Positions 23,657 to 33,253 are shown, counted from the first letter of the stretch. The stretch: 64,000 nt of DNA from Streptomyces hokutonensis (GCF_000376565.1 NZ_BARG01000024.1:124001-188000); one strand, 5' to 3'. The notes: generated by a model not told the origin, from the letters alone. Numbers and translations are program-made.

Positions 23657-25624
23657 GTGAGTGCGTCCCGTCCCGAACCCACCACACGGCTGACCGTGGC
23701 CCAGGCCGTCGTCTCCTATCTCTCCCACCAGTACAGCGACGCCGACGGCGAACGGCGGCGGCTGATCCCGGCCACCTGCGGCATCTTCGGCCACGGCAAC
23801 GTCGCGGGACTCGGGCAGGCGCTCGACCAGTTCTCCGACCGGATGCCCTTCGTCCAGGGCCGCAACGAACAGGCCCTCGTCCACCTGGCCACCGGCTACG
23901 CCAAACACGCCCGGCGCCACGCCACCCTCGCCGTCACCGCCTCGATCGGGCCCGGCGCGCTGAACATGGTCACCGGCGCGGGCCTGGCCACCGTCAACCG
24001 ACTGCCGGTACTGCTGCTCCCCGGCGACAGTTACGCGACCCGCCGTCAGGGCCCGGTGCTCCAGCAGTTGCAGCACCCCATCGAGGCCGACACCTCGGTC
24101 AACGACGCCTTCCGGCCCGTCTCGCGCTTCTTCGACCGCGTCACCCGGCCCGAGCAACTGCTCACGGCCCTTCCGGCGGCGATGCGGGTGCTCACCGACC
24201 CCGCCCACACCGGCGCCGTGGTCCTCTCCCTGCCGCAGGACGTGCAGTCGCACGCGTACGACTTCCCGACCGCACTCTTCCGCGACACGGTCTGGCGGAT
24301 CCGCCGGCCGGCCGCCGACCCGGACGAGGTGGCGCAGGTCGCGGAGCTGCTCGCCGAGGCCGAGCGACCGCTGATCATCGCGGGCGGGGGCGTCAACTAC
24401 TCAGGCGCCACAGCGGAGTTGGAGCGGCTGGCCGACCTGGCGGGTGTTCCGGTCGTCGAGACCTTCGGCGGCAAGGGCGCGGTGCAGCAGCGTGCTTGGT
24501 GGCAGCTCGGCGGCATCGGGCTCGAAGGCACGCCCGCCGTCAACGAGTTGGCGCGGGAAGCAGACTTCGTGCTTACCGTGGGCTCCCGGCTGACCGACTT
24601 CGCCACCGCCTCGCACTCGCTCTTCCAGCACCCCGACGTCCGCTTCGCCAGCATCAACCTGGACGTCCAGGACGCGGGCCGGCTGGGCGCCATAGGCATC
24701 GTGGCCGACGCGAAGCGGGCCCTGGCCGCGCTCGCCGACGAGGTCGAGGCGCGGCGGATCGCCGCTCCCGCCGACTGGCGGCAGCGTGTCGAAGCCGCGC
24801 ACGCCCGGTGGGTCCCGGTGCGCGCCCAGGCCATCGACCCGGGCGTCCCCTTCAACAAGTCCTCAGTGCCCGCCGACTCCGACGTGGTCACCGACACGGA
24901 CGCGGTACTGACCCAGGGCCAGCTCATCGGAGTGCTCCAGGAGCACGCGCGGTCCGGTGACATCGTCATCGCCGCGGCCGGAGGACCGCCAGGCGACCTG
25001 CAGAAGGTCTGGGACGCCACCGAGGGACGCCACTGCCATCTCGAATTCGGCTTCTCCTGCATGGGGTACGAGCTGCCCGCCGCGATCGGCGTCCGGCTCG
25101 CCGAACCCCGGTCGGAGGCCCGCGTCACCGCCTTCATCGGCGACGGCACCTTCCTGATGTCACCCACCGAACTGGTCACCGCCGCCCAGGAACGCGCCGC
25201 CGTCACGATCGTCGTCGCCGAGAACCACGGCTACCAGGTCATCCACCGCCTCCAAATGGGCCGCAACGGCGCCGAGTTCGGCAACGAGTTCCGCTACCGC
25301 AACAGCGCCCTGGACCTCACCGACGGCAAGCCCGCCCGTCTGGAGAGCGACTATCTCGACGTAGACCTGGTGAGCGTCGCGGCCGGGCTCGGTGCCCGCG
25401 CGCTCCGGGCCACCACCGCCGACGAGGTCGCCGAGGCACTCGACTCCACCCGGGACCACCAGGGCCCGGTGGTCATCGTCGTCCCCGTCATCCCACACGC
25501 CGATCTGCCCGGCGCGGGCGTCTGGTGGGACGTCGCCCCGGCCGAGGTCGCCGAACAGCCGACCGTGGCCGCACTGCGCGCCGAGTACGAGGCCGGGCTC
25601 GCCGAACAGAGGTGGTTCGGATGA
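23657..25624 (+). CDS. iolD: IolD-type 3D-(3,5/4)-trihydroxycyclohexane-1,2-dione acylhydrolase
   Basis: A 655-residue thiamine-diphosphate enzyme that opens a cyclohexane-dione ring. It shows the three ThDP domains: an N-terminal pyrimidine-binding part with GRNEQALVHLATGYAKH (catalytic Glu), a middle domain (PLIIAGGGVNYSGA), and a C-terminal PP domain with FIGDGTFLMS and its metal-binding Asp near residue 494 followed by NHGY. FGFSCMGYELPAAIGVRLA and the C-terminal GAGVWWDVAPAEV are features of IolD rather than of acetolactate synthase. GTG 23657 has a GGAAGG site. Its stop overlaps the aldolase start by four bases. The exact ring substrate may differ from the Bacillus one because the downstream genes differ. 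Confidence 0.9.
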   Translation: MSASRPEPTTRLTVAQAVVSYLSHQYSDADGERRRLIPATCGIFGHGNVAGLGQALDQFSDRMPFVQGRNEQALVHLATGYAKHARRHATLAVTASIGPGALNMVTGAGLATVNRLPVLLLPGDSYATRRQGPVLQQLQHPIEADTSVNDAFRPVSRFFDRVTRPEQLLTALPAAMRVLTDPAHTGAVVLSLPQDVQSHAYDFPTALFRDTVWRIRRPAADPDEVAQVAELLAEAERPLIIAGGGVNYSGATAELERLADLAGVPVVETFGGKGAVQQRAWWQLGGIGLEGTPAVNELAREADFVLTVGSRLTDFATASHSLFQHPDVRFASINLDVQDAGRLGAIGIVADAKRALAALADEVEARRIAAPADWRQRVEAAHARWVPVRAQAIDPGVPFNKSSVPADSDVVTDTDAVLTQGQLIGVLQEHARSGDIVIAAAGGPPGDLQKVWDATEGRHCHLEFGFSCMGYELPAAIGVRLAEPRSEARVTAFIGDGTFLMSPTELVTAAQERAAVTIVVAENHGYQVIHRLQMGRNGAEFGNEFRYRNSALDLTDGKPARLESDYLDVDLVSVAAGLGARALRATTADEVAEALDSTRDHQGPVVIVVPVIPHADLPGAGVWWDVAPAEVAEQPTVAALRAEYEAGLAEQRWFG

Positions 25625-26400
25625 TCCCCTCGCCACTGGACCACGGCCGCCTGCGTCGCCAACTGGCCACCGGGGAACCGACGGTGGGCACGTTCGTCGG
25701 CGCCGCCGCCCCCGTCGTGGGAGAGGTCTGCGCCGCCGCCGGAGTCGACTGGCTGCTGCTCGACCTGGAGCACGGCGCGGGCGGTGAGGAGCAGGTGCGT
25801 GCGCTCGTGCCGGCCGCCGCCGCGTACGGGGTGCCCACCGTCGTCCGCGTCGAGTCGGCGGCCCGCATCCGCGTCGGGCGGGTGCTCGACCTGGGCGCGG
25901 CCGGCGTGATGCTGCCCCGGCTGGACAGCGCGGACGAAGTCGCCGCCGCGCTAAGGCACTTGCGCTATCCGCCGGCCGGTGACCGGGGTGTGGCCACCTA
26001 CAACCGGGCCTGCCGCTTCGGTCTCGACCCCGGGGCGCTGGACCGTGAGGAGGACCGGCCCCTGGGTGTGGTGCAGATCGAGTCGGCCGCCGCCCTGGAC
26101 GACGTCGACAAGATCGCCGCACTGGACGGCGCCGATGTGCTCTTCGTCGGCCCCCGCGACCTCAGCCACGACCTCGGCGTCCCCGGACAGTTCAACTCGC
26201 CTGTCTACACAGCCGCGTTGGACAAGGTCCGCGCCGCCGCCACGGCACACGGCAAGTCGTGCGGCCTGCTGGTCAACGACGGCGCCGGAGCGGCGGCCCG
26301 CATCGCCGAAGGCTGGACCTTCGTCGCCATCGGCTCCGACTCCACCCTGCTCGCCGCAGCCGTCACCGCCCATCTCGAGCAGGCACGCACCGCGTCCTGA
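25621..26400 (+). CDS. HpcH/HpaI-family class II aldolase
   Basis: A 259-residue TIM-barrel aldolase of the citrate-lyase/HpcH type. VGTFVGAAAPVVGEVCAAAG, WLLLDLEHG, PTVVRVES, GAAGVMLPRLDSADEV, VVQIESAAALDDVD (metal-binding Glu) and LFVGPRDLSHDLG (metal-binding Asp) are all conserved. The family makes or cleaves 4-hydroxy-2-oxo acids to pyruvate or a similar 2-oxo acid and an aldehyde. In this operon it takes the place held by IolJ in classical inositol catabolism, without a kinase step. Coupled to iolD by an ATGA overlap. Confidence 0.9.
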   Translation: MIPSPLDHGRLRRQLATGEPTVGTFVGAAAPVVGEVCAAAGVDWLLLDLEHGAGGEEQVRALVPAAAAYGVPTVVRVESAARIRVGRVLDLGAAGVMLPRLDSADEVAAALRHLRYPPAGDRGVATYNRACRFGLDPGALDREEDRPLGVVQIESAAALDDVDKIAALDGADVLFVGPRDLSHDLGVPGQFNSPVYTAALDKVRAAATAHGKSCGLLVNDGAGAAARIAEGWTFVAIGSDSTLLAAAVTAHLEQARTAS

Positions 26401-26425
26401 TCCCGCACAACCCTGGAGCACAACC

Positions 26426-27685
26426 ATGACCAACGGCAAGGAATCCGACGGCTCCGAGGACGCGGCAACGCTCGGTGTGGGCCTGATCAGCGTGGGCTGG
26501 ATGGGCAAGCTGCACACCCGCGCCTACCAGGCCATCCCCGTCGTCTACCCCGAACTCGGCCTGCGGCCAAGACTCGTGCACGCCGCCGACACCGCACCCG
26601 ACCGCGCGGCCTACGCCCGCGACGTGCTCGGCTACGCCAGAGCCTCCGCCGACTACCGCGAGGTCCTCGCCGACCCCGAGGTCGACGTGGTCTCCATCTG
26701 CGGGCCCAACCACGTGCACCGCGAGATCGCCGTCGCCGCCGCCGAGGCGGGCAAGCCGTTCTGGATCGAGAAGCCGGTCGGACGCAGTGTCGCCGAGACC
26801 GCCGCGGTCGCCGCCGCCGCCCACGCGGCCGGCGTCGAGACCTCGGTCGGCTACAACTACCGCGGCGCACCGGCCGTCGAGCGCATCCGCGAACTGGTCG
26901 CGGACGGCACGCTCGGCCGGATCACCAACGTCCGCTCCGTCTTCTACTGCGGCTACGCGGCCGAGCCCAAGGGCGCCCTCTCCTGGCGCTTCCGCCGCGA
27001 GTTCGCGGGCAGCGGCGCACTCGGCGACCTGCTCAGCCATGTCGTCGACCTCGTCCAGTACGTCGTCGGACCCATCCGCGAGGCCAGCTCACTGCTCTCC
27101 ACCGTGTACACCGAGCGGCCCGTCCTGCCCATGGGCTCCGGCACCCACTTCGCCGTCATCGAGAACGGCGAGATGGCACCGGTCGAGAACGACGACCACG
27201 TCTCCGCCCTGGTCCGCTTTGCCGACGGCCCGCACACCACCGGCGCGGTCGGCACCCTGGAGGCCTCCCGCGTCATCGTCGGCCCGCAGTGCGGACTCGC
27301 CATCGAGGTCTACGGCACCGACGGCTCCGCGTCCTGGAACTTCGAGCGGCTCAACGAACTGCAACTGTGCCTCGGGCGCGGTGGACCCAACGTCGGCTAC
27401 ACCACCGTTCTCGCCAACGCCTCCATGGGCGACTACGCGCGGTTCCAGCCAGGACCGGCCAACAGCATGGGCTTCGACGACCTCAAGGTGATCGAGGCCA
27501 AGAAGTTCCTCACCGCGCTGGCCGGCGGCGAACAGCGCAACGCGACCATCTACGACGCCCACCAGGACGCCGAGGTCCTCGCCGCCGTCGCCGCCTCGGC
27601 CGAGGACGGACGCTGGCACCCCGTCAGCACCGTCCCCGACGCCGCCTACGGGCGCACGCCGCACGTCGGGGCGAGCCATGCCTGA
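26426..27685 (+). CDS. Gfo/Idh/MocA-family NAD(P)-dependent oxidoreductase
   Basis: A 419-residue dehydrogenase. The Rossmann motif is GVGLISVGWMGKLH (residues about 16-29) and ICGPNHVH and the family's EKPVG (in WIEKPVGRS) supply the catalytic Lys. GYNYRGAPAVERI and GDLLSHVVDLVQYVVG, with Asp and His at the active site, start the C-terminal beta-sheet domain. Members oxidise sugars or cyclitols such as myo-inositol (IolG) and scyllo-inositol (IolX). A CTGGAG site lies 10 bases before ATG 26426. Overlaps the next gene by 8 bases. It is a likely first oxidation step of the pathway. Confidence 0.92.
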   Translation: MTNGKESDGSEDAATLGVGLISVGWMGKLHTRAYQAIPVVYPELGLRPRLVHAADTAPDRAAYARDVLGYARASADYREVLADPEVDVVSICGPNHVHREIAVAAAEAGKPFWIEKPVGRSVAETAAVAAAAHAAGVETSVGYNYRGAPAVERIRELVADGTLGRITNVRSVFYCGYAAEPKGALSWRFRREFAGSGALGDLLSHVVDLVQYVVGPIREASSLLSTVYTERPVLPMGSGTHFAVIENGEMAPVENDDHVSALVRFADGPHTTGAVGTLEASRVIVGPQCGLAIEVYGTDGSASWNFERLNELQLCLGRGGPNVGYTTVLANASMGDYARFQPGPANSMGFDDLKVIEAKKFLTALAGGEQRNATIYDAHQDAEVLAAVAASAEDGRWHPVSTVPDAAYGRTPHVGASHA

Positions 27686-28637
27686 TCCCACCGTCGTCGC
27701 CCTCGGCAGCGTCGACCCCGCGCTGGTGCGGGGGCCACTGCGGGGACAGGCCGCCTTCGTGCCCCACCCGGGGCCGGACGACCTGGCCGCGGCCGTCGGC
27801 GCGATCGTCCGTGCCGACGCCGTGGTCGACCGTGACGCACTGGACCGGATGCCCAACTGCCGTGTCCTGGCCCGCACCGGCGTCGGTGTCGACCTGGTGG
27901 ACGTGGCCGAGGCGACCGCGCGCGGCATCGCGGTGGTCATCACCCCGGACAGCGGCTCCCAAGCCGTCGCCGAGGGCGTCCTGGGCATGGCCCTGCACTT
28001 GATCAAACGCTTCGGACCACTGAACCGCCTGGTACGGGAGGGCCAGTGGGCGCGGCGCGCGGAGATCCCGGTCGGCGACCTGTCCGGCTCCCTCATCGGG
28101 ATCATCGGCTACGGCCGCATCGGGCGCCGGGTCGGCGTACTCGCGGAGGCCTTCGGGATGCGGGTGCTGGCCCACGACCCGTTCGCCACGCCTCCCGACG
28201 CGGTCAACTGCCCCGATCTGAGCGAACTCGTCGCGCACAGCGACGTCATCACCCTGCATGTGCCGCTCTCGGACACCACCCGCCACCTGGTGGACCGCCG
28301 TTTCCTCACGGCGGTCAAGCCGGGGGCGGTGCTGGTGAACTGCGGTCGCGGCGGACTGGTGGACCTCGACGCCGTACAGGACGCGCTCCTCGCCGGCCGC
28401 CTCTCCGGCGTCGGCCTGGACGTCTACGACCCCGAACCGCCCGCCCACCACCCGCTCTTCGACCACCCCGACGTACTGCTCACCCCGCACCTGATGGGCA
28501 TGAGCATCCGCGCCGAGGCCGCGACCTACACCGACGCGGCCCAAGGCGTCGCCGACGTACTGGCCGGACGGCGTCCGGCCGCGCTTGCCAACCCCGGGTG
28601 GATGCCCGCCAGTTGTGCCAAGGAGAGAACGAGATGA
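27678..28637 (+). CDS. D-isomer-specific 2-hydroxyacid dehydrogenase
   Basis: A 319-residue NAD-dependent dehydrogenase. Seen: LARTGVGVDLVDV, the Rossmann motif GIIGYGRIGRRVG, catalytic Arg in VNCGRGGLVD, Glu in DVYDPEPP, and His in LTPHLMGMS. Relatives include glyoxylate/hydroxypyruvate reductase and phosphoglycerate dehydrogenase. In this operon it could reduce a 2-oxo acid made by the HpcH-type aldolase. It overlaps both neighbours (8 bases with the Gfo/Idh gene, 4 with the SDR gene), indicating tight coupling. Confidence 0.92.
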   Translation: MPDPTVVALGSVDPALVRGPLRGQAAFVPHPGPDDLAAAVGAIVRADAVVDRDALDRMPNCRVLARTGVGVDLVDVAEATARGIAVVITPDSGSQAVAEGVLGMALHLIKRFGPLNRLVREGQWARRAEIPVGDLSGSLIGIIGYGRIGRRVGVLAEAFGMRVLAHDPFATPPDAVNCPDLSELVAHSDVITLHVPLSDTTRHLVDRRFLTAVKPGAVLVNCGRGGLVDLDAVQDALLAGRLSGVGLDVYDPEPPAHHPLFDHPDVLLTPHLMGMSIRAEAATYTDAAQGVADVLAGRRPAALANPGWMPASCAKERTR

Positions 28638-29410
28638 CCCTGCTGGACGACAAAGTGGTGCTGGTCAGCGGCGGCAGTCAGGGAGTCGGCGGCGCCGTCG
28701 CCCGAGCCGCGGCCCGGGAGGGCGCGGCGGTGCTTCTCACCGGTCGCCGGACCGAGCCCGGCGAGGCACTGGCCGCCGAACTCACCGCCCTGGGAGCCCA
28801 AGCCGCCTTCGTCAGGGCCGACGTGGCCGACGTGGAGCAGGCCAGGGCGTCGGTGGCCGCCGCGGTCGCCCGATTCGGCCGGGTGGACTGCCTGGTCAAC
28901 TCCGCGGGCCTGACCTCGCGCGGTTCGCTGCTGGACACCACGCCGGAGCTGTTCGACGCGCACATCGCCGTCAACCTGCGCGCACCGTTCTTCCTGATGC
29001 AGGGCGCCGTCGCCGACATGCTCTCCCGGCACGCCCCCGGCACGATCGTCAACATCATCTCCACCTCCGCGCACTGCGGCCAGCCCTTCCTGACGCCGTA
29101 CTCGACCGCCAAGGCCGCCCTGGCCGGGCTCACCCGCAACGCCGCGCACGCCCACCGCTTCGACCGCATCCGCATCAACGGGCTCAACATCGGGTGGACG
29201 GACACCGAGGGCGAGGACGCCACCCAGCGCGCCTTCCACGGCGCCGGCGACGACTGGCGCGAACAGGCCGCGAAGAACCTGCCCATGGGCCGCCTCGGCC
29301 GGACGGACGAGATCGCCGACTTCGTCGTCTTCCTGCTCTCGGACCGCAGCGGAGTCGTCACCGGGTCCGTCGTCGACTGGGACCAGAACGTCATCGGCGC
29401 CATCGACTGA
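28634..29410 (+). CDS. Short-chain dehydrogenase/reductase
   Basis: A 258-residue classical SDR: SGGSQGVGGAVARA as cofactor loop, NSAGLTSRG, catalytic Ser in ISTSAHC, YSTAK for Tyr/Lys, and a GWTDTEGEDATQ substrate lid. The C-terminal VVDWDQNVIGAID resembles SDRs in sugar and inositol operons. AGGAGAG precedes ATG 28634, and the start overlaps the 2-hydroxyacid dehydrogenase stop by four bases. Likely oxidises or reduces a polyol or keto intermediate of the same route. Confidence 0.9.
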   Translation: MTLLDDKVVLVSGGSQGVGGAVARAAAREGAAVLLTGRRTEPGEALAAELTALGAQAAFVRADVADVEQARASVAAAVARFGRVDCLVNSAGLTSRGSLLDTTPELFDAHIAVNLRAPFFLMQGAVADMLSRHAPGTIVNIISTSAHCGQPFLTPYSTAKAALAGLTRNAAHAHRFDRIRINGLNIGWTDTEGEDATQRAFHGAGDDWREQAAKNLPMGRLGRTDEIADFVVFLLSDRSGVVTGSVVDWDQNVIGAID

Positions 29411-29489
29411 AGGCACGCACGCGCCATCCCTCCGCCAACACCGCCCGGTCCGCGTGGCGGAAGTGCACCGGTGACGGTCGGAGGTCGTG

Positions 29490-29505
29490 GAGGAAGCAGT
29501 TCCTC
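29490..29505 (+). repeat. Short perfect inverted repeat before the second binding-protein gene
   Basis: GAGGAA (29490-29495) is mirrored by TTCCTC (29500-29505) around GCAG, in the 168-base gap between the SDR and the second binding protein. It may be an attenuating hairpin or an operator. No T-run follows. The rest of the gap shows no gene. Confidence 0.35.
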
Positions 29506-29578
29506 AAGGACGCGGCCCGGTGCGCCGCGCGAAAGTCACTCAGCTACCCGCTCTCCTTTTACCCGGAAGGCTCCTGAC

Positions 29579-30718
29579 GTGAGCGCTCCTGTCCTGTGCC
29601 ACATCCCCGTGCGCCGCCTCGCCGCGGTTCTGACCGCCTCGGCGTCGGCCCTCGCGCTCACCGCGTGCGGTGCCGTCGACGGCATCGGGGGAAGCGGCAG
29701 CTCCGCATCGCCCAAGAAGGGCGACGACATCACGGTGGGGCTGCTCCTGCCCGACAAGGACACCGCACGCTTCGAGGACTTCGACCACCCCGTCATCAAG
29801 AAAGAGGTCGCCACCCTCACCCACGGCAAGGGCAGGGTCGTCTACGCCAACGCCGAGGCGAGCCAGGACAAACAGAGCCGGCAGTTCCAGCAGATGGTGG
29901 CCCAGAAGGTCGACGTCATCCTGGTCGACGCGCTGGACGCCAAGGCCATCGCCCCGGACGTCCAGAAGGCGAAGGACGCCGGCATCCCCGTCATCGCCTA
30001 CGACCGGCTCGCCCAGGGCCCGATCGCCGCGTACGTCTCGCACGACAACGAACTCGTCGGCGAGGTCCAGGGCCGCGCCGTCCTCGAGGCGCTCGGCAGC
30101 AAGGCGGCGACGAGCAGGATCGTCATGATGAACGGCGACCCCGAGGACACGAACTACTCCAAGTACAAGCAGGGCGCCCTCAGCGAACTAGAGAACAAGG
30201 TCCGGATAGCCAAGGAGTACGACACCACCGGGTGGTCGCCGAAGGTCGCCGAGGCCAACATGAAGAAGGCGATCCAGGCGGTCGGCCTCGACAACATCGC
30301 CGCCGTCTACGCGGCCAACGACGGCCTCGCGGGCGCCGTCATCCAGGCCCTCAAGGACGCGGGCGCCACGAAGATCCCGCCGGTGACCGGCCAGGACGCG
30401 AACCTGGACGCCGTGCAGCGGATCGTCTCCGGCGAGCAGTACATGACCGCGTACAAGCCGTTCCTGGAGGAGGCCACCCGCGCCGCGGAGATGGCGGTGT
30501 ACAAGGTCCAGGGCCGCGACATCCAGTTCGACGCGCTGACCCGGGACACCGTCGACAGCCCCACCGAGAAGAAGATCCCCGCGATGCTGGTGCCGGTCGT
30601 CTCCCTCACGAGGGACAACATCAAGGACACGGTGATCGCGGACGGCGTCTACTCCGTCAAGGACATCTGCACCTCGAAGTACGCGACGGCCTGCGCCGCG
30701 ATCGGCCTCCGGGGCTGA
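29579..30718 (+). CDS. Orphan sugar-binding lipoprotein (XylF-like)
   Basis: A 379-residue exported lipoprotein. The signal peptide ends in lipobox LALTACGA. The mature part is close to D-xylose-binding proteins: VGLLLPDKDTARFEDFD, VDVILVDALDAKAIAPDV, GIPVIAYDRLAQGPIAAYVS, IVMMNGDPEDTNYSKYKQGA, AVYAANDGLAGAVIQALK and VTGQDANLDAVQRI. It has no permease or ATPase of its own nearby and is only moderately similar to the binding protein at 16814. It may therefore lend a second ligand to the same XylH-type permease or act as a sensor. GTG 29579 has GGAAGG upstream. Confidence 0.9.
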   Translation: MSAPVLCHIPVRRLAAVLTASASALALTACGAVDGIGGSGSSASPKKGDDITVGLLLPDKDTARFEDFDHPVIKKEVATLTHGKGRVVYANAEASQDKQSRQFQQMVAQKVDVILVDALDAKAIAPDVQKAKDAGIPVIAYDRLAQGPIAAYVSHDNELVGEVQGRAVLEALGSKAATSRIVMMNGDPEDTNYSKYKQGALSELENKVRIAKEYDTTGWSPKVAEANMKKAIQAVGLDNIAAVYAANDGLAGAVIQALKDAGATKIPPVTGQDANLDAVQRIVSGEQYMTAYKPFLEEATRAAEMAVYKVQGRDIQFDALTRDTVDSPTEKKIPAMLVPVVSLTRDNIKDTVIADGVYSVKDICTSKYATACAAIGLRG

Positions 30719-30751
30719 GCACCGTTCGCGCGCCGCAGCACCGCGCGCCGC

Positions 30752-31357
30752 CTAGTAACTGTCGTAGCTGGGCCTGCCGTTCGGCCGGTAGACGCCGACG
30801 ACGGTGCCGCCCTTCGTCGTCGAGACACTGACCGGCTCCAGCGCGGTGGGGATGGCGCCGTCGGCGAACAGCCGCTTGCCGGTGCCGATGATCACCGGGT
30901 GGATGGTCAGCCGGTACTCGTCGACGAGGCCGTTCTTCATGAGGGTCTGGGCGAGGTCGCCGCTGCCGACGACATTGATGGGGCCGCCGTCGGACGCCTT
31001 CAGCGCGCGTACGGCGTCGACGGTGTCGCCCTCCAGCAGCGTGGAGTTCTGCCAGTCGACGGACGTCAGGGTCCGGGACGCCACGTACTTGTGCATGCCG
31101 TTCATCCGGTCCGTGAACGGGTTGGCGGGATCGGCGGTCGGCCAGTACGACGCGAAGATGTCGTACGTCTTGCGGCCGAGCAGCATCGCGTCGGAGTCCT
31201 GGTACCAGCCGGCGATGGCCACCCCGACCTCGTCGTCGTCCACCGGTTTCTGCCAGCCGCCGTGCTCGAAGCCGCTCTCCGCGTCCTCGTCCGGACCGCC
31301 CGGCGCCTGCATGACGCCGTCCAGCGTCAGAAACGTACAAACGATGATCTCGCGCAT
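30752..31357 (-). CDS. DHFR/RibD C-terminal-like reductase
   Basis: A 201-residue dihydrofolate-reductase-fold protein. MREIIVCTFLTLDGVMQAPGG opens it, LLGRKTYDIFASYWP is the NADPH loop, HKYVASRTL and NVVGSGDLAQTLMKNGLVDE follow, and YRLTIHPVIIGTGKRLFADG ends the fold, as in YyaP/RibD-like reductases. AAAGGAG lies eight bases before ATG 31357; the frame upstream is not needed. Convergent with the orphan binding-protein gene. Common in streptomycetes, physiological substrate unknown. Confidence 0.9.
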   Translation of the reverse strand: MREIIVCTFLTLDGVMQAPGGPDEDAESGFEHGGWQKPVDDDEVGVAIAGWYQDSDAMLLGRKTYDIFASYWPTADPANPFTDRMNGMHKYVASRTLTSVDWQNSTLLEGDTVDAVRALKASDGGPINVVGSGDLAQTLMKNGLVDEYRLTIHPVIIGTGKRLFADGAIPTALEPVSVSTTKGGTVVGVYRPNGRPSYDSY

Positions 31358-31504
31358 GGTGCGCTCCTTTCGTCGACAGGTAGACCGCACGTCCGCCGGA
31401 AACTCATCGGTGGGACTTCCGTGGCGCGTCACCGGGGGTCTGGTGCGCGCACCCGCAACCGAAGTCCCGCTCCGACGCCTGGACGATCCCTTTGGGCGAT
31501 CTGC

Positions 31505-33253
31505 TCAGCCGCCCAGGATGCCCGGCGCCGCCAGCGCCGCCAGCAGCGTCGTGCCCACCAGCAGCCATGCCACGTAGTCGCCGATGTGCCCGGACTGCAG
31601 GCGTCGTAGCGGAACTGTCCATGACGACTCGCCGAGCGGCTTCGGGTGGGTCACGGCGAGCGCGGCCAGGGCGAGGGCCAGCAGGGTCGAGGTGAGGCCG
31701 AGGAGTACCCCGGCGAGGGTCCAGTGCGGCGAGGGGGCGGCCGCGCCGGACACGGCGTGCCCGACCGCGGTGGCGAAGCCGGGTACCGCGCCCACGGCGA
31801 GGGCTCCGACCAGCAACACGGCGGGGACCGCGGTCATGGTGCCCGGCGCCCGGCTCAGCCGGTGCCGGGTCTCCGGTTCCTCCCCGATGCCCGTCGTCTC
31901 GTACGACGACTCGTCGCCGGGCCGGGAGCCGAGGCCGAAGAACACCCGCGCGGCGACCCGGAGCACCGCGCCCGCAGTCACCGCCGACACGGCGACGAAC
32001 AGCACGGTCAGCGGGCCGCCCACCGCCTCCTCCAGCACCGCCTTCCCGAGTCCGGTGCCGAAGGGCGGCAGACCGGCGAGGCTCAGCGCGCCCACGACGT
32101 AGAGGACGGCGACTGCGCGCAGTTCGCGGGCGCGTCCGTGCAGGGCGTGTTCGTCCACCGAGCCGTACCGGTCGAGGAGTACGCCGGTGCAGGCGAACAG
32201 GGCGGCCTTCACCCCGGCGTGGCCCAGGATGTAGAGGGCGACTCCGTCGTCGGCCTCGGCGCCGAGGCTGCCGATACCGATGAGGAAGAGCCCCATGTGG
32301 GCGACCGTGGAGTAGGCCAGCAGCCGTTTGACGTGCCGCTGGTACCAGCACATGACCGCGCCGACCGCGGCGGTCAGCACACCGAGGACGACGAGGGCGC
32401 GCTCCAGGTCGGACGCCGGGATGCCGCCCGGGCCGGAGAACACCGTCCGGTACACCCGCCAGACGCCGTACGCGCCGAGTTCGACCATCACACCCGACAG
32501 CAGCATGCACACGGGGGTCGGCGCGACCGCGTGCGCGTCCGGCAGCCAGAAGTGGAACGGCACGGCCGCGGCCTTCACCAGCAGGCCGGTCAGGACCAGT
32601 GCGAAGGCCGCGAGGGTGAGGGCGTCGGGGCCGCCGTGGCGGTCGAGGCCCTGGCCGATCTTCGTCATCGCGAGTTCGCCGGTGCGGGCGTACAGCAGGG
32701 CGATGCCCGTCAACATGGCATACGCACCAAGGGAGTTGAGGACACCGAACGACAACGCGCCCTGGACGGCCTTCGGTTCCTCGACGCGATGACCGGTCAG
32801 CGCGTAGGCCACCACGCTCATCAACTCGAAGAACACGAAGGCGTCGAAGAGGTCTCCCGCGATCGCGAAGCCGCACATGCCGCCCTGGAACAGCAGCATC
32901 AGGGCGGGGAAGGAGCCCGCGTGACGGCGCGGCGGCTCGTCGAAGTAGCGCCAGGAGTACGCCAAAGCCGCCACCGTCAGCAGCGAGGCGAGCGCGGCCA
33001 TGCCGAGCCCGGGGCCGTCCCCGACGAGGACGATCCCGACGCCCTCGCCGCCCCGGGGAGTCCAGCCGCCCACCCAATCGGTCATGGGAGGCGAGGAGTT
33101 GAGGAGGAGCGCGATCGCGAGTCCCGCCGTGCCCGCGGCGACGAAGCAGCCCGTGGTCTCGGCGACGGCACGGGAGAGGTGGCGTCCGGCGGCGACCAGG
33201 AGGGTGGCTCCGAGCAGGGGGACGGCGACGAGGACCGGAAGCAGGTGGTGCAT
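31505..33253 (-). CDS. mrpD: Mrp-type Na+/H+ antiporter subunit D (NuoM/NuoN-like)
   Basis: A 582-residue polytopic protein with about 14 to 16 hydrophobic segments. It carries the proton-translocation features of NuoL/M/N-like subunits: the Glu in FVFFELMSVVAYAL, the Lys in GLLVKAAAVPFHFWLPDAHAVAPTPV, RHVKRLLAYSTVAHMG and the Lys in LGHAGVKAALFACTG. It is the last gene of the antiporter operon and the only large subunit; no MrpA-type second large subunit is encoded. Its ATG shares one base with the mrpC stop (TGATG). Confidence 0.92.
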   Translation of the reverse strand: MHHLLPVLVAVPLLGATLLVAAGRHLSRAVAETTGCFVAAGTAGLAIALLLNSSPPMTDWVGGWTPRGGEGVGIVLVGDGPGLGMAALASLLTVAALAYSWRYFDEPPRRHAGSFPALMLLFQGGMCGFAIAGDLFDAFVFFELMSVVAYALTGHRVEEPKAVQGALSFGVLNSLGAYAMLTGIALLYARTGELAMTKIGQGLDRHGGPDALTLAAFALVLTGLLVKAAAVPFHFWLPDAHAVAPTPVCMLLSGVMVELGAYGVWRVYRTVFSGPGGIPASDLERALVVLGVLTAAVGAVMCWYQRHVKRLLAYSTVAHMGLFLIGIGSLGAEADDGVALYILGHAGVKAALFACTGVLLDRYGSVDEHALHGRARELRAVAVLYVVGALSLAGLPPFGTGLGKAVLEEAVGGPLTVLFVAVSAVTAGAVLRVAARVFFGLGSRPGDESSYETTGIGEEPETRHRLSRAPGTMTAVPAVLLVGALAVGAVPGFATAVGHAVSGAAAPSPHWTLAGVLLGLTSTLLALALAALAVTHPKPLGESSWTVPLRRLQSGHIGDYVAWLLVGTTLLAALAAPGILGG

